64,000 bases of DNA from CBDFKS01 sp965248905 (GCA_965248905.1 CBDFKS010000003.1:62001-126000); one strand, 5' to 3'. Counted from the first letter of the stretch, positions 40,515 through 49,732 are shown. A program made the numbers and translations. The notes: generated by a model from the sequence alone, not told the origin.

Positions 40515-41723
40515 CTACACGACCTGCAGCATTCGCTCCAGGGCTATGCGAGAATAACGCTGGGTCTCTTCGTCTACCGTTACCTGGTTGACCACCACCC
40601 CTTCGAGCAGTCCTTCCAGGACCCACAAGAGGTAAGCGGGGTGAATACGGTACATGGTGGAGCAGGGGCATACCACCGGGTCCAGGCAGAATACGGTCTT
40701 ATCGGGGTTCAGTTTGGCCAGACGCTTCACCAGGCTTATTTCGGTGCCAACGGCCCAAACGCTTCCCGGTGGGGACTCGTTTATGGTCTTCAAAATGAGC
40801 TCGGTGGAGCCATTCATATCGGCCGCTTCCACCACTTCCCTGACGCATTCTGGGTGCGCGATTACCTTTACATCGGGGTAGCGGGACCTTGCGCTCTCGA
40901 TCTGTTTGACCGTAAACCGGGTATGAACAGAGCAGTGACCCTGCCAGAGCACGAGCTTGGCCTTCCGAAGCTTCTCAGGCGTGTTGCCGCCAAGGGGCTT
41001 GAAGGGGTTCCATAGCACCATGTCATCCAGGCTGAGTCCCAGCTTCAACCCGGTATTGCGACCCAGGTGCTGGTCCGGCAGGAACAGCACCCTATCAGCT
41101 TGTTCATAGCTCCATCTCATAGCGGCCGTGGAGTTGGAGGACGTACAGACGATGCCACCGTGCTGGCCGCAGAGGGCTTTCAAACCGGCGATGGTGTTCA
41201 TGTAGCTGACCGGAACGATGCTCCCGTGCCCATCAAGTACTTCGGACAGGTCCTCCCAAGCGTCGAGCACGTCGTCCAAGGGAGCCATGTCAGCCATGGA
41301 ACAACCCGCAGTGATGTTGGGCAGAATGACCTTCTGATGGGGAGCACACAGTATACAGGCGGTCTCCGCCATGAAGTGGACACCGCAGAAGATGATGTAG
41401 TCGGATTCGGGATGGGCCGCGGCGTCCTGGGACAGCTTGAAGGAGTCTCCCTGATAGTCCGCGTACTTTATGACCTCTTCCCTTTGGTAGTGGTGTCCCA
41501 GGATAGTCACAGTCTGCCCCAGTTTCTTTCGGGCATCATAGATACGCTGGTCCAGCTCCTCGGCACTGAAATGAAGGTACTCGGTGGGTATGCGTTGCCA
41601 CCTGACATTCACCTTCAACTCTTCCGACAGGGATTTAGCCTTAAGCTCATCCTCGGTGCGACAGAAAGCCGCGTGCTCTATTTCTGTTAGAGGTACAAAG
41701 GGTTGTTTAGCTTTAGTAATCAC
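40515..41723 (-). CDS. nadA: Quinolinate synthase A
   Basis: NadA condenses iminoaspartate with dihydroxyacetone phosphate on a 4Fe-4S cluster. The 402 residues show ILGHHYQREEVIKYADYQGDS, IIFCGVHFMAETA, NITAGCSMADMA, VLFLPDQHLGRNTG, IAHPECVREVVEAAD and CLDPVVCPCSTMYRI, which include the cluster Cys residues. About 60 residues precede the core, more than in short NadA proteins. The GTG start overlaps the end of miaB by 11 bases. nadB is not in the window. Confidence 0.94.
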   Translation of the reverse strand: MITKAKQPFVPLTEIEHAAFCRTEDELKAKSLSEELKVNVRWQRIPTEYLHFSAEELDQRIYDARKKLGQTVTILGHHYQREEVIKYADYQGDSFKLSQDAAAHPESDYIIFCGVHFMAETACILCAPHQKVILPNITAGCSMADMAPLDDVLDAWEDLSEVLDGHGSIVPVSYMNTIAGLKALCGQHGGIVCTSSNSTAAMRWSYEQADRVLFLPDQHLGRNTGLKLGLSLDDMVLWNPFKPLGGNTPEKLRKAKLVLWQGHCSVHTRFTVKQIESARSRYPDVKVIAHPECVREVVEAADMNGSTELILKTINESPPGSVWAVGTEISLVKRLAKLNPDKTVFCLDPVVCPCSTMYRIHPAYLLWVLEGLLEGVVVNQVTVDEETQRYSRIALERMLQVV

Positions 41724-43032
41724 CGGCCATCACCCCTCTTTTGGCTACCTCTTCTGTATCCACTGGTATGCCCTGGAGTGACCAAGGGCTCGTTCGAGTC
41801 ACTTTTACCTTCAGCAGATCCCCCAAATGTTCACTTTCGTCTTTGAAGAACACTAGCTTATCATTTCTGGTGCGGCCTTGCCATTTCCCGTTACTTTGAC
41901 CTTCAACCAGGATTTCCAATGTCTCGTCCAAAAGCCGCGAGTTCTTCTCCGTGAGAATCTGAGTCTGTACCTCTTCCAGGTTCTTCAAGCGATAGGATTT
42001 CTCTTCCCGAGACACGTCATCGGGCATGTTGCGACTGGCGATGGTACCCGGCCTGGGTGAATACGCAGCCGCATGGACCTTATCGAACTGAATATCCTCT
42101 ATTAGCTCCATTGTACGCTGATATTGCTCGTTGGTCTCGCCGGGAAATCCCACTATTACATCAGTGCTGATGGAGACCTGAGGTATCGTCGAACGTATGC
42201 GGCTGACGAGGCCTCGATACTCCGCCTCGGTGTAACGACGTCTCATACGAGAAAGGACCTCGTCGTCTGCCGCCTGCACAGGCAGATTGATATGTTCACA
42301 GACCTTGTCCAGCTCGTTCACAGCGTCAATTATACGCTGACTCATAAACATGGGGTGGGAAGTAAGAAATCGAATACGGTACAGCCCATCTACTGAGTTC
42401 AACGCATAGAGAAGGTCGGCCAGATCAGGCTTTTCAGGCAGGTCGAGTCCATAGGCATCCACGGTCTGACCCAGCAGAGTTACCTCTTTCACTCCCCTGT
42501 TCACCAGGTGCGTCACCTCGCCGACCACCTCATCCACGGGGCGGCTTACCTGACGTCCCCTACGGTAGGGGATGATACAGAAGGTGCACATGAGGTCGCA
42601 GCCATGAATGATGGGTACGTAGCAGCTAACCGAGGGCTTGGAGGGAGTTAGGCTGCCAACACAACCTTCCCAGTCCAGCCCCATACGTTCGCCCAAGAGG
42701 TCAAGCAATGGCTCGTATTGCTGGGGACGCATGAAGGTGTCCACATAAGGGAAACGGGCCTCCAGCTCTCCGGTCTTCGGCCCTACCATGCATCCCATCA
42801 ACGCAACGACTCTGTCCGGTTTGCTGGCTTTGAGAGACTTGGTCAGTCCCAGGGTGCCCACGACCTTGTCCTCGGCGCTCTGACGCACAACGCAGGAGTT
42901 GAGCACTATAACGTCGGCCTCTTTCGGTGTGCCGGCTGACTCAAGGCCCATCTGCTCTAGAGCGCTGGCCAGTCTCTCTGAGTCAGCCTTATTCATTTGA
43001 CAGCCGATAGTCCAGATGTAGTAGCTGTTCAT
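41713..43032 (-). CDS. miaB: tRNA-2-methylthio-N6-isopentenyladenosine synthase MiaB
   Basis: A radical-SAM methylthiotransferase that acts on A37 of tRNA. The 439 residues comprise the N-terminal UPF0004 domain (YYIWTIGCQMNKADSERL and VVRQSAEDKV), the radical SAM motif in IIHGCDLMCTFCIIPYRRGRQVSRP (CxxxCxxC), and a C-terminal TRAM domain (LVEGQSNGKWQGRTRNDK). The start is ATG 43032; the frame open further upstream is the tRNA-Ser gene. The tRNA-Ser gene lies 27 bases upstream on the same strand, and nadA overlaps downstream. Confidence 0.95.
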   Translation of the reverse strand: MNSYYIWTIGCQMNKADSERLASALEQMGLESAGTPKEADVIVLNSCVVRQSAEDKVVGTLGLTKSLKASKPDRVVALMGCMVGPKTGELEARFPYVDTFMRPQQYEPLLDLLGERMGLDWEGCVGSLTPSKPSVSCYVPIIHGCDLMCTFCIIPYRRGRQVSRPVDEVVGEVTHLVNRGVKEVTLLGQTVDAYGLDLPEKPDLADLLYALNSVDGLYRIRFLTSHPMFMSQRIIDAVNELDKVCEHINLPVQAADDEVLSRMRRRYTEAEYRGLVSRIRSTIPQVSISTDVIVGFPGETNEQYQRTMELIEDIQFDKVHAAAYSPRPGTIASRNMPDDVSREEKSYRLKNLEEVQTQILTEKNSRLLDETLEILVEGQSNGKWQGRTRNDKLVFFKDESEHLGDLLKVKVTRTSPWSLQGIPVDTEEVAKRGVMAGDY

Positions 43033-43059
43033 CTTGACGCTAAAGTCAGTGGTAACACG

Positions 43060-43151
43060 TGGCGGAGGGAATGGGATTCGAACCCATGAGTCCAATTTCT
43101 CGGACTAAGCGCTTAGCAGGCGCCCGCACTAGACCACTATGCGATCCCTCC
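43060..43151 (-). tRNA. tRNA-Ser (GCU)
   Basis: The minus strand folds into a class II tRNA of 92 bases with CCA encoded. Acceptor GGAGGGA pairs with TCCCTCC, the anticodon loop is CTGCTAA (anticodon GCT), there is a long variable arm (GTCCGAGAAATTGGAC) and the T arm has GGTTCGAATCCC. The anticodon and acceptor length exclude tRNA-Sec. It reads AGC/AGU codons. Confidence 0.96.
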
Positions 43152-43481
43152 CTATTTTTCCTCACTATAGCAGAATCCCCATTTGACAGCAAGACAGGAT
43201 TCGGCGCTGCGACGCTCGGGATACGGATATTTCTCAACGGGTTTTGGGCATCTGTCAGTGAGAATCGTTCTAATAAGCCCGGATTATCTGACGACCACTT
43301 GTTGGACGGATCGAAGGCTAACCCAATAGTGCGGTATCTATACAGCGCATGTCCCACTTTAGGCGAGTCACGCCACATGCAGCTAGCGCCATATACGACA
43401 TCTGCAGAAGCAGAGCCCCTGTTGACATGAATCGTACTTCCTTCTATCATTGTGCTGACAATTTCTCAGGAGGGGCAATAG
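43152..43481. other. Intergenic region between tRNA-Ser and the Lrp-type gene
   Basis: No gene or clear repeat is recognised. The tRNA promoter (minus strand) and the Lrp promoter (plus strand) must lie here. AGGAGGGGC at about 43470 is the ribosome site of the regulator. Confidence 0.4.
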
Positions 43482-43922
43482 ATGGATGAACTGGACCGGA
43501 GGATCATTCGAATCCTTCAGATTGATGGGCGTGCCTCCAACGCCAAGATAGCACGAGAAGTGGGTGTTAGTGAAGGAACCGTTAGGCGACGACTCCGCCA
43601 CCTGATTCAAGGAGACGTGATAAAGGTAATAGCTGTACCTAACTTGGAGCAGATGGGATACGGCACGGCCGCTCTGGTTGGGATTCAGGCGGACCCGGGG
43701 AAGGTGGACGAAGTCGCGAGCGCCATCGGCGCGTTAGAGGAGGCCCACTACGTGGCCATCACGGCCGGAGCGTATGACATATTTACATGGGTAGGTCTGG
43801 AATCCACCGATAAGTTGGGCACCTTCCTGAGAAACAACGTAGGTACCATACCCGGCGTCCGGCGAACCGAAACCTTTGTCAACTTGTCTATTAAGAAGCG
43901 TACCTACGGTCTGGTGCTGTAA
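43482..43922 (+). CDS. Lrp/AsnC-family transcriptional regulator
   Basis: N-terminal helix-turn-helix (LDRRIIRILQIDGRASNAKI, VGVSEGTVRRRLRHL) and a C-terminal RAM ligand-binding fold (AALVGIQADPGKVDEVASAI, HYVAITAGAYDIFTWVGLES, RRTETFVNLSIKK). The 146 residues are the family's normal length. It would bind an amino acid and act as an oligomer. It may regulate itself or the aconitase gene 310 bases downstream; nothing in the sequence decides this. Confidence 0.92.
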   Translation: MDELDRRIIRILQIDGRASNAKIAREVGVSEGTVRRRLRHLIQGDVIKVIAVPNLEQMGYGTAALVGIQADPGKVDEVASAIGALEEAHYVAITAGAYDIFTWVGLESTDKLGTFLRNNVGTIPGVRRTETFVNLSIKKRTYGLVL

Positions 43923-44231
43923 AGCTGCATCTAGAGTTCGCCGTGCTCTTCGAGCCGGACCAGGAACTTATTTAACAAGATTTGATCCGCAAAGGGCATC
44001 CGATCCAGTTGTATGCAGTCGAAGCCCAGTAGAGCTCCGAGAATACGCATTGAGACCTCAGATGTCCAATTGGTTCTTACAGCCGTTGAGATAGTCTATT
44101 CGTAATCAGGCTGCGATACCCTAATCATCTAAATTAGTCTTCGATCTCGAAACCCACCTATCGCCAGACTCTCTTAGAAAATATAGTTACCTATTCTAAA
44201 GGCGTTACACAGTTGTCAGGAGGTCCACCCC
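43923..44231. other. Intergenic region before aconitase
   Basis: No gene is seen. The stretch 44160-44220 is AT-rich (AAAATATAGTTACCTATTCTAAAG) and probably contains the aconitase promoter. CAGGAGGTCC just before 44232 is the ribosome site. Confidence 0.4.
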
Positions 44232-46508
44232 ATGCCCGCAATCGAGTCCACTCCCGAGTTCGTAAGCAAAGTGTACGGCACCATGCAAAAGAACCTGGAG
44301 GCTGTACGCCAGCGTTTGGGCCGGCCAATGACTCTTTCCGAGAAAATCCTCTTATCTCATCTGGATGATCCTGAGAGTCAGGAAATGCAGCCGGGACAGA
44401 GCTATCTATTGGCGCGGCCGGACCGGGTCATACTCCAGGACGTGCTGGGACAGACCGCCATGCTTCAGTTCATGCAAACCAAGCGCACCACCACCGCGGT
44501 TCCCACCACAGTCCATTGCGACCACTTAATTCAGGCCAGAGTTGAAGGCGTGGCGGACCTGAGAGAGTCACTGGCTGAAAACAACGAAGTCTACGACTTT
44601 TTACGTTCAGCGAGCGCCAAGTATGGGGTAGGGTTCTGGGGCCCAGGCGCGGGCATCATCCACCAGGTCAACCTCGAAGAGTACGCTTTCCCGGGGGCGT
44701 TGATCATTGGTACGGATTCCCATACGCCAAACGCAGGAGGTCTGGGCACCTGTGCCGTCGGAGTTGGAGGGGCCGATGCCGTCGAGGTTATGGCGGGACT
44801 GCCCTGGGAAGTGCTCTATCCCAGGCGTATCGGCGTGCTTCTGACTGGAGAGATGAGCGGATGGACAGCCCCCAAGGACGTGATCCTGTATCTGGCGGGT
44901 GCCCTCACGGTGTCGGGTGGCACCAACTCCATCATCGAGTATTTCGGGCCGGGCACCCAGTCCATTAGTTGCACGGGCAAGGCTACGATCACCAACATGG
45001 GTGCAGAACTAGGAGCGACTACATCTATCTTCCCGTACGATGAGCGGATGGCCAGGTATCTCAGGGCGATAAAGCGGGGAGAGCTGGCGGTGCTGGCCGA
45101 CCAGAACCGCCAGATGTTAAAGGTGGACAACGAGGTAGAGTCCCATCCTGAGCAATACTTCGACCGGGTCGTGGAGATCGACCTCTCCAAGCTGGAGCCT
45201 CATGTAGTAGGACCCCATTCGCCGGACCGCGCGCGTCCGATTTCCGCCTTGGCCAAGGAGATCAACGACGGGGACAACGGCTTCGTTGACCAGATCTCCA
45301 CCACCTTGATTGGAAGCTGCACCAACTCATCCTACGAGGACATGAGCCGGGCAGCGGATTTGGCCGATCAGGCCAGCGCCCTCGGCGTCAAGGCCGCCGT
45401 GCCCTTTCTGGTAACGCCGGGTTCCGAGCGTGTACGCGCCACAATCGAGAGGGACGGACAGCTAGAGTCCCTGAGGGCCATCGGCGCCACGGTCCTCGCC
45501 AACGCCTGTGGCCCATGCATCGGCCAATGGCGTCGAGCCCGCGACGCCTCAGAGCAGCCTAATACCATCGTTACATCCTATAACCGTAATTTCCCCAGGC
45601 GTAACGATGGGCAACCTCAGACCATGAACTTCATTGGCAGCCCAGAGATCACCACTGCCTTCGCTCTGGCGGGACGGCTGTCCTTCAACCCGATGACCGA
45701 TACCCTGAGCGACAGTAAGGGCAATCAAGTAAAGCTCAGACCTCCGAAAGCTGCCCCGGAAGTGCCGGAGAAGGGCTTCGATGCGGGTCAGTCCAGCTAC
45801 GTCGCTCCCCCGGAGGACGGCAGCAAAGTGCAGGTAATAGTAGACCCCAACAGCGGCAGGTTGCAGATCATGGAGCCCTGGCCCGCCTGGGATGGTCAGG
45901 ATGTCTCAGAGGCGCCGATCCTGATAAAAGTCCAGGGCAAGTGCACCACCGATCACATATCTCCCGCAGGGCCGTGGCTCAGCCTCCGTGGTCACCTGGA
46001 CAAGTTCAGCGACAACATGTTCATGGGCGCCACCAACGCCTACACCAGCGAAGCTGGTAAGGGTCTGGACGTCCTGAATGGCGAAAAGGAGAAGGCCATT
46101 TCCGCGATAGCCAGGCACTACAAGGCGGAGGCTCTCAAGTGGGTGATTATCGGAGACCACAACTACGGTGAAGGGAGCAGCCGGGAACACGCCGCGCTGT
46201 CACCCCGACTATTGGGCGGTGCTGCGGTGATAGCACGCAGCTTTGCCCGCATCCACGAGACCAATCTGAAGAAGCAGGGATTGTTGGCCCTCACCTTCGA
46301 TGACCCCGCCGACTATGACAAGGTCCAGGAGACGGACCGGGTGAGCCTGGTGGGACTAAACGAATTGGCGGCAGGGAAGCCGGTTACCTGCCACCTGCAC
46401 CACTCCGACGGTACCAAGGAGACACTGAAACTCAACCACTCCTTCGGCCCAACTCAGATCGACTGGTTCAAAGCCGGCTCCGCGCTGAACCTCATGCGCC
46501 AGCGGTAG
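44232..46508 (+). CDS. Aconitate hydratase (mitochondrial-type)
   Basis: Interconverts citrate and isocitrate in the TCA cycle. The 758 residues match the mitochondrial-type aconitase layout. Substrate and cluster motifs: GTDSHTPNAGGLG, the first cluster Cys in LIGSCTNSSYEDM, and the other two in ANACGPCIGQW. The swivel domain carries GDHNYGEGSSREHAAL. Length agrees with this type (about 750-780) rather than AcnA/IRP1 (about 890). It is a single gene with its own leader. Confidence 0.95.
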   Translation: MPAIESTPEFVSKVYGTMQKNLEAVRQRLGRPMTLSEKILLSHLDDPESQEMQPGQSYLLARPDRVILQDVLGQTAMLQFMQTKRTTTAVPTTVHCDHLIQARVEGVADLRESLAENNEVYDFLRSASAKYGVGFWGPGAGIIHQVNLEEYAFPGALIIGTDSHTPNAGGLGTCAVGVGGADAVEVMAGLPWEVLYPRRIGVLLTGEMSGWTAPKDVILYLAGALTVSGGTNSIIEYFGPGTQSISCTGKATITNMGAELGATTSIFPYDERMARYLRAIKRGELAVLADQNRQMLKVDNEVESHPEQYFDRVVEIDLSKLEPHVVGPHSPDRARPISALAKEINDGDNGFVDQISTTLIGSCTNSSYEDMSRAADLADQASALGVKAAVPFLVTPGSERVRATIERDGQLESLRAIGATVLANACGPCIGQWRRARDASEQPNTIVTSYNRNFPRRNDGQPQTMNFIGSPEITTAFALAGRLSFNPMTDTLSDSKGNQVKLRPPKAAPEVPEKGFDAGQSSYVAPPEDGSKVQVIVDPNSGRLQIMEPWPAWDGQDVSEAPILIKVQGKCTTDHISPAGPWLSLRGHLDKFSDNMFMGATNAYTSEAGKGLDVLNGEKEKAISAIARHYKAEALKWVIIGDHNYGEGSSREHAALSPRLLGGAAVIARSFARIHETNLKKQGLLALTFDDPADYDKVQETDRVSLVGLNELAAGKPVTCHLHHSDGTKETLKLNHSFGPTQIDWFKAGSALNLMRQR

Positions 46509-46698
46509 GGAGCGCCAACCGGAGACACGATTTCTGGCTCGATACCTGTGTGGAGAGATCCTGAGACCAAGGGATCATTAAGCCGCTGTCCTAGTGGCAT
46601 GTGAACCCCAGGCCTGAGCTTCTTCTTATAAGGGTGACTTCCTGGCCTGCCTTATGAAGGCTGGAATATGGTAATACTTAATAGCGACAGGTTATACA

Positions 46699-46953
46699 TT
46701 GGTTCATGTAGTAGGCCCAAAAGGCCAGGTCGTTATCGCAAAGGAGATCCGCGACCATCTCGGTGTCGAGCCTGGATGGATAGCCCTGCAACGGTTGGTG
46801 GATAACCATGTGGAACTCTACCTGTTGCCACCAGAACACCGAAGGTCCTTGAAGGGTAGCCTGGCAAAGCACGTCGAGGTGCATATAGGCATGGGTGAAG
46901 AGTGGGACAAGACGAGAGAAGCTGCCTGGACCGGTGCAGCATGTTCCTCATAG
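46699..46953 (+). CDS. AbrB/SpoVT-like protein, lone antitoxin-type
   Basis: The 84 residues begin VHVVGPKGQVVIAKEIRDHLGVEPG, a clear swapped-hairpin AbrB/MazE-type DNA-binding unit, followed by QRLVDNHVELYLLPPEHR. No toxin gene follows; the next gene is a convergent HicB-like frame that overlaps its last six bases. The TTG start at 46699 is plausible since no Met is nearby. It may be a single regulator or the survivor of a broken TA pair. Confidence 0.65.
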   Translation: MVHVVGPKGQVVIAKEIRDHLGVEPGWIALQRLVDNHVELYLLPPEHRRSLKGSLAKHVEVHIGMGEEWDKTREAAWTGAACSS

Positions 46954-47193
46954 GGTAACAGTTACTACGGGTGAGTTAGGGACAACCATTAAGTCTTTTT
47001 CAGGCTCTGGTGGCAATGGATCGTTGTGTTCGATCGAAACCTCCATATATGCCTGGGCTCCTTCCTGAAGAGCTTCCAGAGCTTCTTCTCTCGTGTATCC
47101 CCAGGTGCCACAGCCCGGCAAAGTGGGGATTTCAGCGCCCCAGCGCCCATCGTCGTCTTGCTCCACCTCGACCTTGAAGATATATGTTTTCAT
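46948..47193 (-). CDS. HicB-like antitoxin, lone
   Basis: The 81 residues read YIFKVEVEQDDDGRWGAEIP, TLPGCGTWGYTREEALEALQEG and PLPPEPE, the typical partly degraded RNase-H-like fold of HicB. There is no HicA-like double-stranded-RNA-binding gene next to it. It could control a distant toxin or work alone. It converges with the AbrB-like gene. Confidence 0.75.
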   Translation of the reverse strand: MKTYIFKVEVEQDDDGRWGAEIPTLPGCGTWGYTREEALEALQEGAQAYMEVSIEHNDPLPPEPEKDLMVVPNSPVVTVTL

Positions 47194-47234
47194 TACTCTG
47201 CTCCTTAGGTCTCCGACTATGAAAGCTTAGCCCC

Positions 47235-47930
47235 TCATCCCAACCCGTCCAGGCACTCCTTAAGCGGCTTGTAAATGCAGGTGAAGATCGGGGTGTCCCG
47301 CTCTGTGTAAGGCCGGGCCTTGGTCTCCCGTAGCTCCATCACCAGGTCCAGGAAGTCTCCCGGATTGTCGGTCTCGAAGCCCAGCACGAATTCCTGGTCG
47401 TCCAGGCCGAATGAGTAGGTGGTGCTTATCTTCACCGATGGATAGCGATGCCCCACCTGGAAGTGCTCGTTCATCATACCCTGTCGCTCCTCTTTGGGCA
47501 GCTGGTACCATTCGTGGGTCTTCACGAAGGGATAGACAAACAGGTACTCCCTACCAATTGACCTCATCGCTTCGCCATCTCCTTCCTGTCCCGGATGCTT
47601 GTGCCCGTCCAGGTAAGGAGAGCGGCGGGTCATGGCTAAGTATGAGTGGGAGATGGTGAGATAACCACCCAACTCGGTGCGATTCATCTGGGCCACCAGG
47701 CCGTCCAGTAGCTCCAAAGAGGGGCTTATCTTCCAGAGCAAGAAGTCGGCGTCGCCTCGGGTACCCAGCAGACTGTAGCTTTTTACGCTCATCTGGGAGG
47801 AGAACTCGTCCACCACCGCGGCTAACTCTGCCTTGCTCTTCTCTCTTTCCCCCTGAGGTAGACGCCGCCACTGGGGATCGACCTTGAAGAAGCTGTACTT
47901 GACGAAATGTCTTTTTGAGTCCTGGGTCAT
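47235..47930 (-). CDS. Chlorite-dismutase-family protein (HemQ-like coproheme decarboxylase)
   Basis: The 231 residues form two ferredoxin-like halves. The heme-binding half contains YLFVYPFVKTHEWYQLPKEE, MMNEHFQVGHRYPSVK (His near the proximal position) and TTYSFGLDDQEFVLGFE. HemQ-type proteins decarboxylate coproheme III in the coproporphyrin branch of heme synthesis. The distal Arg of true chlorite dismutases is not obvious, so HemQ is preferred. ATG 47930 follows GGAGG. No other heme gene is near. Confidence 0.82.
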   Translation of the reverse strand: MTQDSKRHFVKYSFFKVDPQWRRLPQGEREKSKAELAAVVDEFSSQMSVKSYSLLGTRGDADFLLWKISPSLELLDGLVAQMNRTELGGYLTISHSYLAMTRRSPYLDGHKHPGQEGDGEAMRSIGREYLFVYPFVKTHEWYQLPKEERQGMMNEHFQVGHRYPSVKISTTYSFGLDDQEFVLGFETDNPGDFLDLVMELRETKARPYTERDTPIFTCIYKPLKECLDGLG

Positions 47931-48056
47931 AACCACCTCCAGGCAGAGTTAACTGGATGCTTTCCCCATTATACTACCGGTGGCTTCTATGCTCTTAAAG
48001 ACCATGGGGCTAGCTGACGGTAAGAATATTGAATGTAGTGGTGCAGATATCGAAAC

Positions 48057-49539
48057 TGTGGTAGTTCTGTCAATATGTCACCTTAATGGTTCAGTGATTT
48101 TGTCACCACGGCCTTCCTCCATGGGTGGTTGGGATGGGGTTTTTGGGTGCACAGGCTGGATGTGTGGCTGGTGGGACGGGGCCTCATGGACGGGACCTCT
48201 CCCAGGCACCCTACTCCCGTGAGCCCCGCTGGGGCTCAACTCGTCCACGAGGTTATTATTACTGTTGTCGTCAGCCTGGCCCCGTGAGCCTTTGCGAGCC
48301 CGCAAAGTCGCCGGACGGGGAGGCGCCGGGCTGGTGGGGATGACTTGACCTTGATAGGCCACCACCACGCTGCCGTCCAACCGTTCCTGTATCTCTACCC
48401 GGGCCCGGGCGTAGCTGGACCGCTCAGGCCCCGGCAGCAACTGAAGGGTATGCTCCCCTAGCTTCACCGTGTTGTCCTTGGCCACGGTGCGCTGGTACTT
48501 GAAGCACGCAACCCCTTCCAGGCACACCCCAGGCTCCAAAGGGCGGTAGGCCGAACCGCGCTCAGCCGGTGGCACGGCGAATCCAGCGTTGAACCGAGGC
48601 AGGAACTCCCAGAGTGCCTGGTTCGCCTCCTCTAGGGTGGTGGCATCTGCCAGGCGCAGCTCACTCACCAGACGGTCCTGGAAGGTACCCCACAGGCGTT
48701 CCACTCGTCCTTTGGCCTGGGGAGAGCGGGCCACTATCGACTGTATCCCCAACTCCTTCAACGCCCGGCCCACCTGGGTAGGCTGCCGCTCCCCGGCCAG
48801 CTGCTCCTCCAGGCTTTCCTGATGCTTGGGGTTGACCTGGAAGATGGAGTGCTGGTCACTGTAGAGGGCCAGGGGGATACCCTTGCTTCGAATGATCTCC
48901 TGTAACAGCAGCAAGTAGCCCTGGGCGTCTTCCTGCTCCCGGAACAAGGCGTAGGGCACCGTGCCCGTGGCGTCGTCAATGGCTCCCACCACGGTAAGGT
49001 AGGGACCCCGGCCTTGCAGCCAGTCGTGGCGGCTCCCATCCACTTGTAGCAACATCCCCTCCTGGGCATAGCGTTCCCTGCGGTGTCGGTGCTGGGGCGG
49101 TCGCCGGCGCCTCGGACTGGGTATTCCCGCGCCGCTGAGGATGCGCCACAGCGAAGAACGGCTTAGGCTCACACCCTCACGCTCCTCCATTAGCTCCTGC
49201 AAGTGGTAGTGGTTCAACCCTCGATACGGACCTTGGGCCAGGGCCACTACCCGTTTCCTGATGTCTTCTGGGATACGGTGGACCGCCGGTCGACCTCGAT
49301 TACCGTGGGCCAGGGCTGCGACTCCCTCCCCTCGGTACCTCGCCAGGAGCCTCCTTACCTGGCGCAGGGAGAGACCAACCAGCACCCCTGCTTGCTGCCC
49401 CGTAAGCTCTCCTCGGTCTACCTGGTTCAATACCATCGCCCGCTGCTGTTCCTTGCCGTTCAATGAAACTGTCTCCCTTCTCATAAGGTGACATTTTCAC
49501 TGAACTGTTAGTCCGTGTCATTATCTCAGAACTACCACA
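48057..49539 (-). mobile_element. ISNCY-type (IS1202-like) insertion sequence
   Basis: The ends TGTGGTAGTTCTG (48057-48069) and CAGAACTACCACA (49527-49539) are perfect 13-bp inverted repeats. Further in, TTCAGTGA and TGTCACC recur on both sides, giving a longer imperfect repeat of about 50 bases. One transposase gene fills the element. No convincing target duplication is seen. Confidence 0.75.
48078..49484 (-). CDS. ISNCY-type DDE transposase
   Basis: The 468 residues begin with a helix-turn-helix (LTGQQAGVLVGLSLRQVRRL), then the integrase-like core with Asp in MLLQVDGSRHDWL, Asp in LALYSDQHSIFQVN and Glu in AKGRVERLWGTFQDRL. The pattern DGS(R/x)HDW is characteristic of the ISNCY/IS1202 group. 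The last 75 residues are Pro/Ser/His-rich and probably unstructured. It appears intact. Confidence 0.85.
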   Translation of the reverse strand: MRRETVSLNGKEQQRAMVLNQVDRGELTGQQAGVLVGLSLRQVRRLLARYRGEGVAALAHGNRGRPAVHRIPEDIRKRVVALAQGPYRGLNHYHLQELMEEREGVSLSRSSLWRILSGAGIPSPRRRRPPQHRHRRERYAQEGMLLQVDGSRHDWLQGRGPYLTVVGAIDDATGTVPYALFREQEDAQGYLLLLQEIIRSKGIPLALYSDQHSIFQVNPKHQESLEEQLAGERQPTQVGRALKELGIQSIVARSPQAKGRVERLWGTFQDRLVSELRLADATTLEEANQALWEFLPRFNAGFAVPPAERGSAYRPLEPGVCLEGVACFKYQRTVAKDNTVKLGEHTLQLLPGPERSSYARARVEIQERLDGSVVVAYQGQVIPTSPAPPRPATLRARKGSRGQADDNSNNNLVDELSPSGAHGSRVPGRGPVHEAPSHQPHIQPVHPKTPSQPPMEEGRGDKITEPLR

Positions 49540-49545
49540 AACCAC

Positions 49546-49574
49546 TTGACAATTGTTTTGATTCCCGATAGACT
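49546..49574 (+). promoter_or_regulatory. Promoter of the sulfite/nitrite reductase gene
   Basis: TTGACA (49546-49551), 17 bases, TAGACT (49569-49574): a good sigma-70 type pair. It begins seven bases outside the right end of the ISNCY-type element, so the insertion stopped just short of it. Transcription would start near 49581 and leave a leader of about 150 bases. Confidence 0.6.
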
Positions 49575-49667
49575 GACTCACAAATGAGATTCGAAGACGA
49601 CCTGTTTCACCTCTGTACCCGTCCCCTGCAGTAAAGGGGGCAGATAACCTATATCCAAAAGCTAGGC

Positions 49668-49712
49668 CTGCGCCCGTCGAATAACTATCTATCGATGGGC
49701 GCAGTTTATTTT
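49668..49712 (+). terminator. Attenuator-like terminator in the sulfite/nitrite reductase leader
   Basis: CTGCGCCCGTCGA (49668-49680) and TCGATGGGCGCAG (49692-49704) pair over 13 bp with one G-U, with an 11-base loop, followed by TTTATTTT. It stands between the promoter and the ribosome site AGGAGG (49722-49727). Smaller hairpins precede it (CTCACAAATGAG near 49585, and CCCC/GGGG at about 49622-49640). A controlled read-through is likely. Confidence 0.6.
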
Positions 49713-49732
49713 GTCCGATTCAGGAGGATTCG

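Noticed and set aside
43060..43151. tRNA with long variable arm as possible tRNA-Sec
   Set aside because: The anticodon is GCT, the acceptor stem is the normal 7 bp, and tRNA-Sec needs anticodon TCA.
43059..43430. Plus-strand open frame of 123 codons across the tRNA-Ser gene
   Set aside because: It is the reverse side of the tRNA and intergenic DNA, without start signals or protein-like composition.
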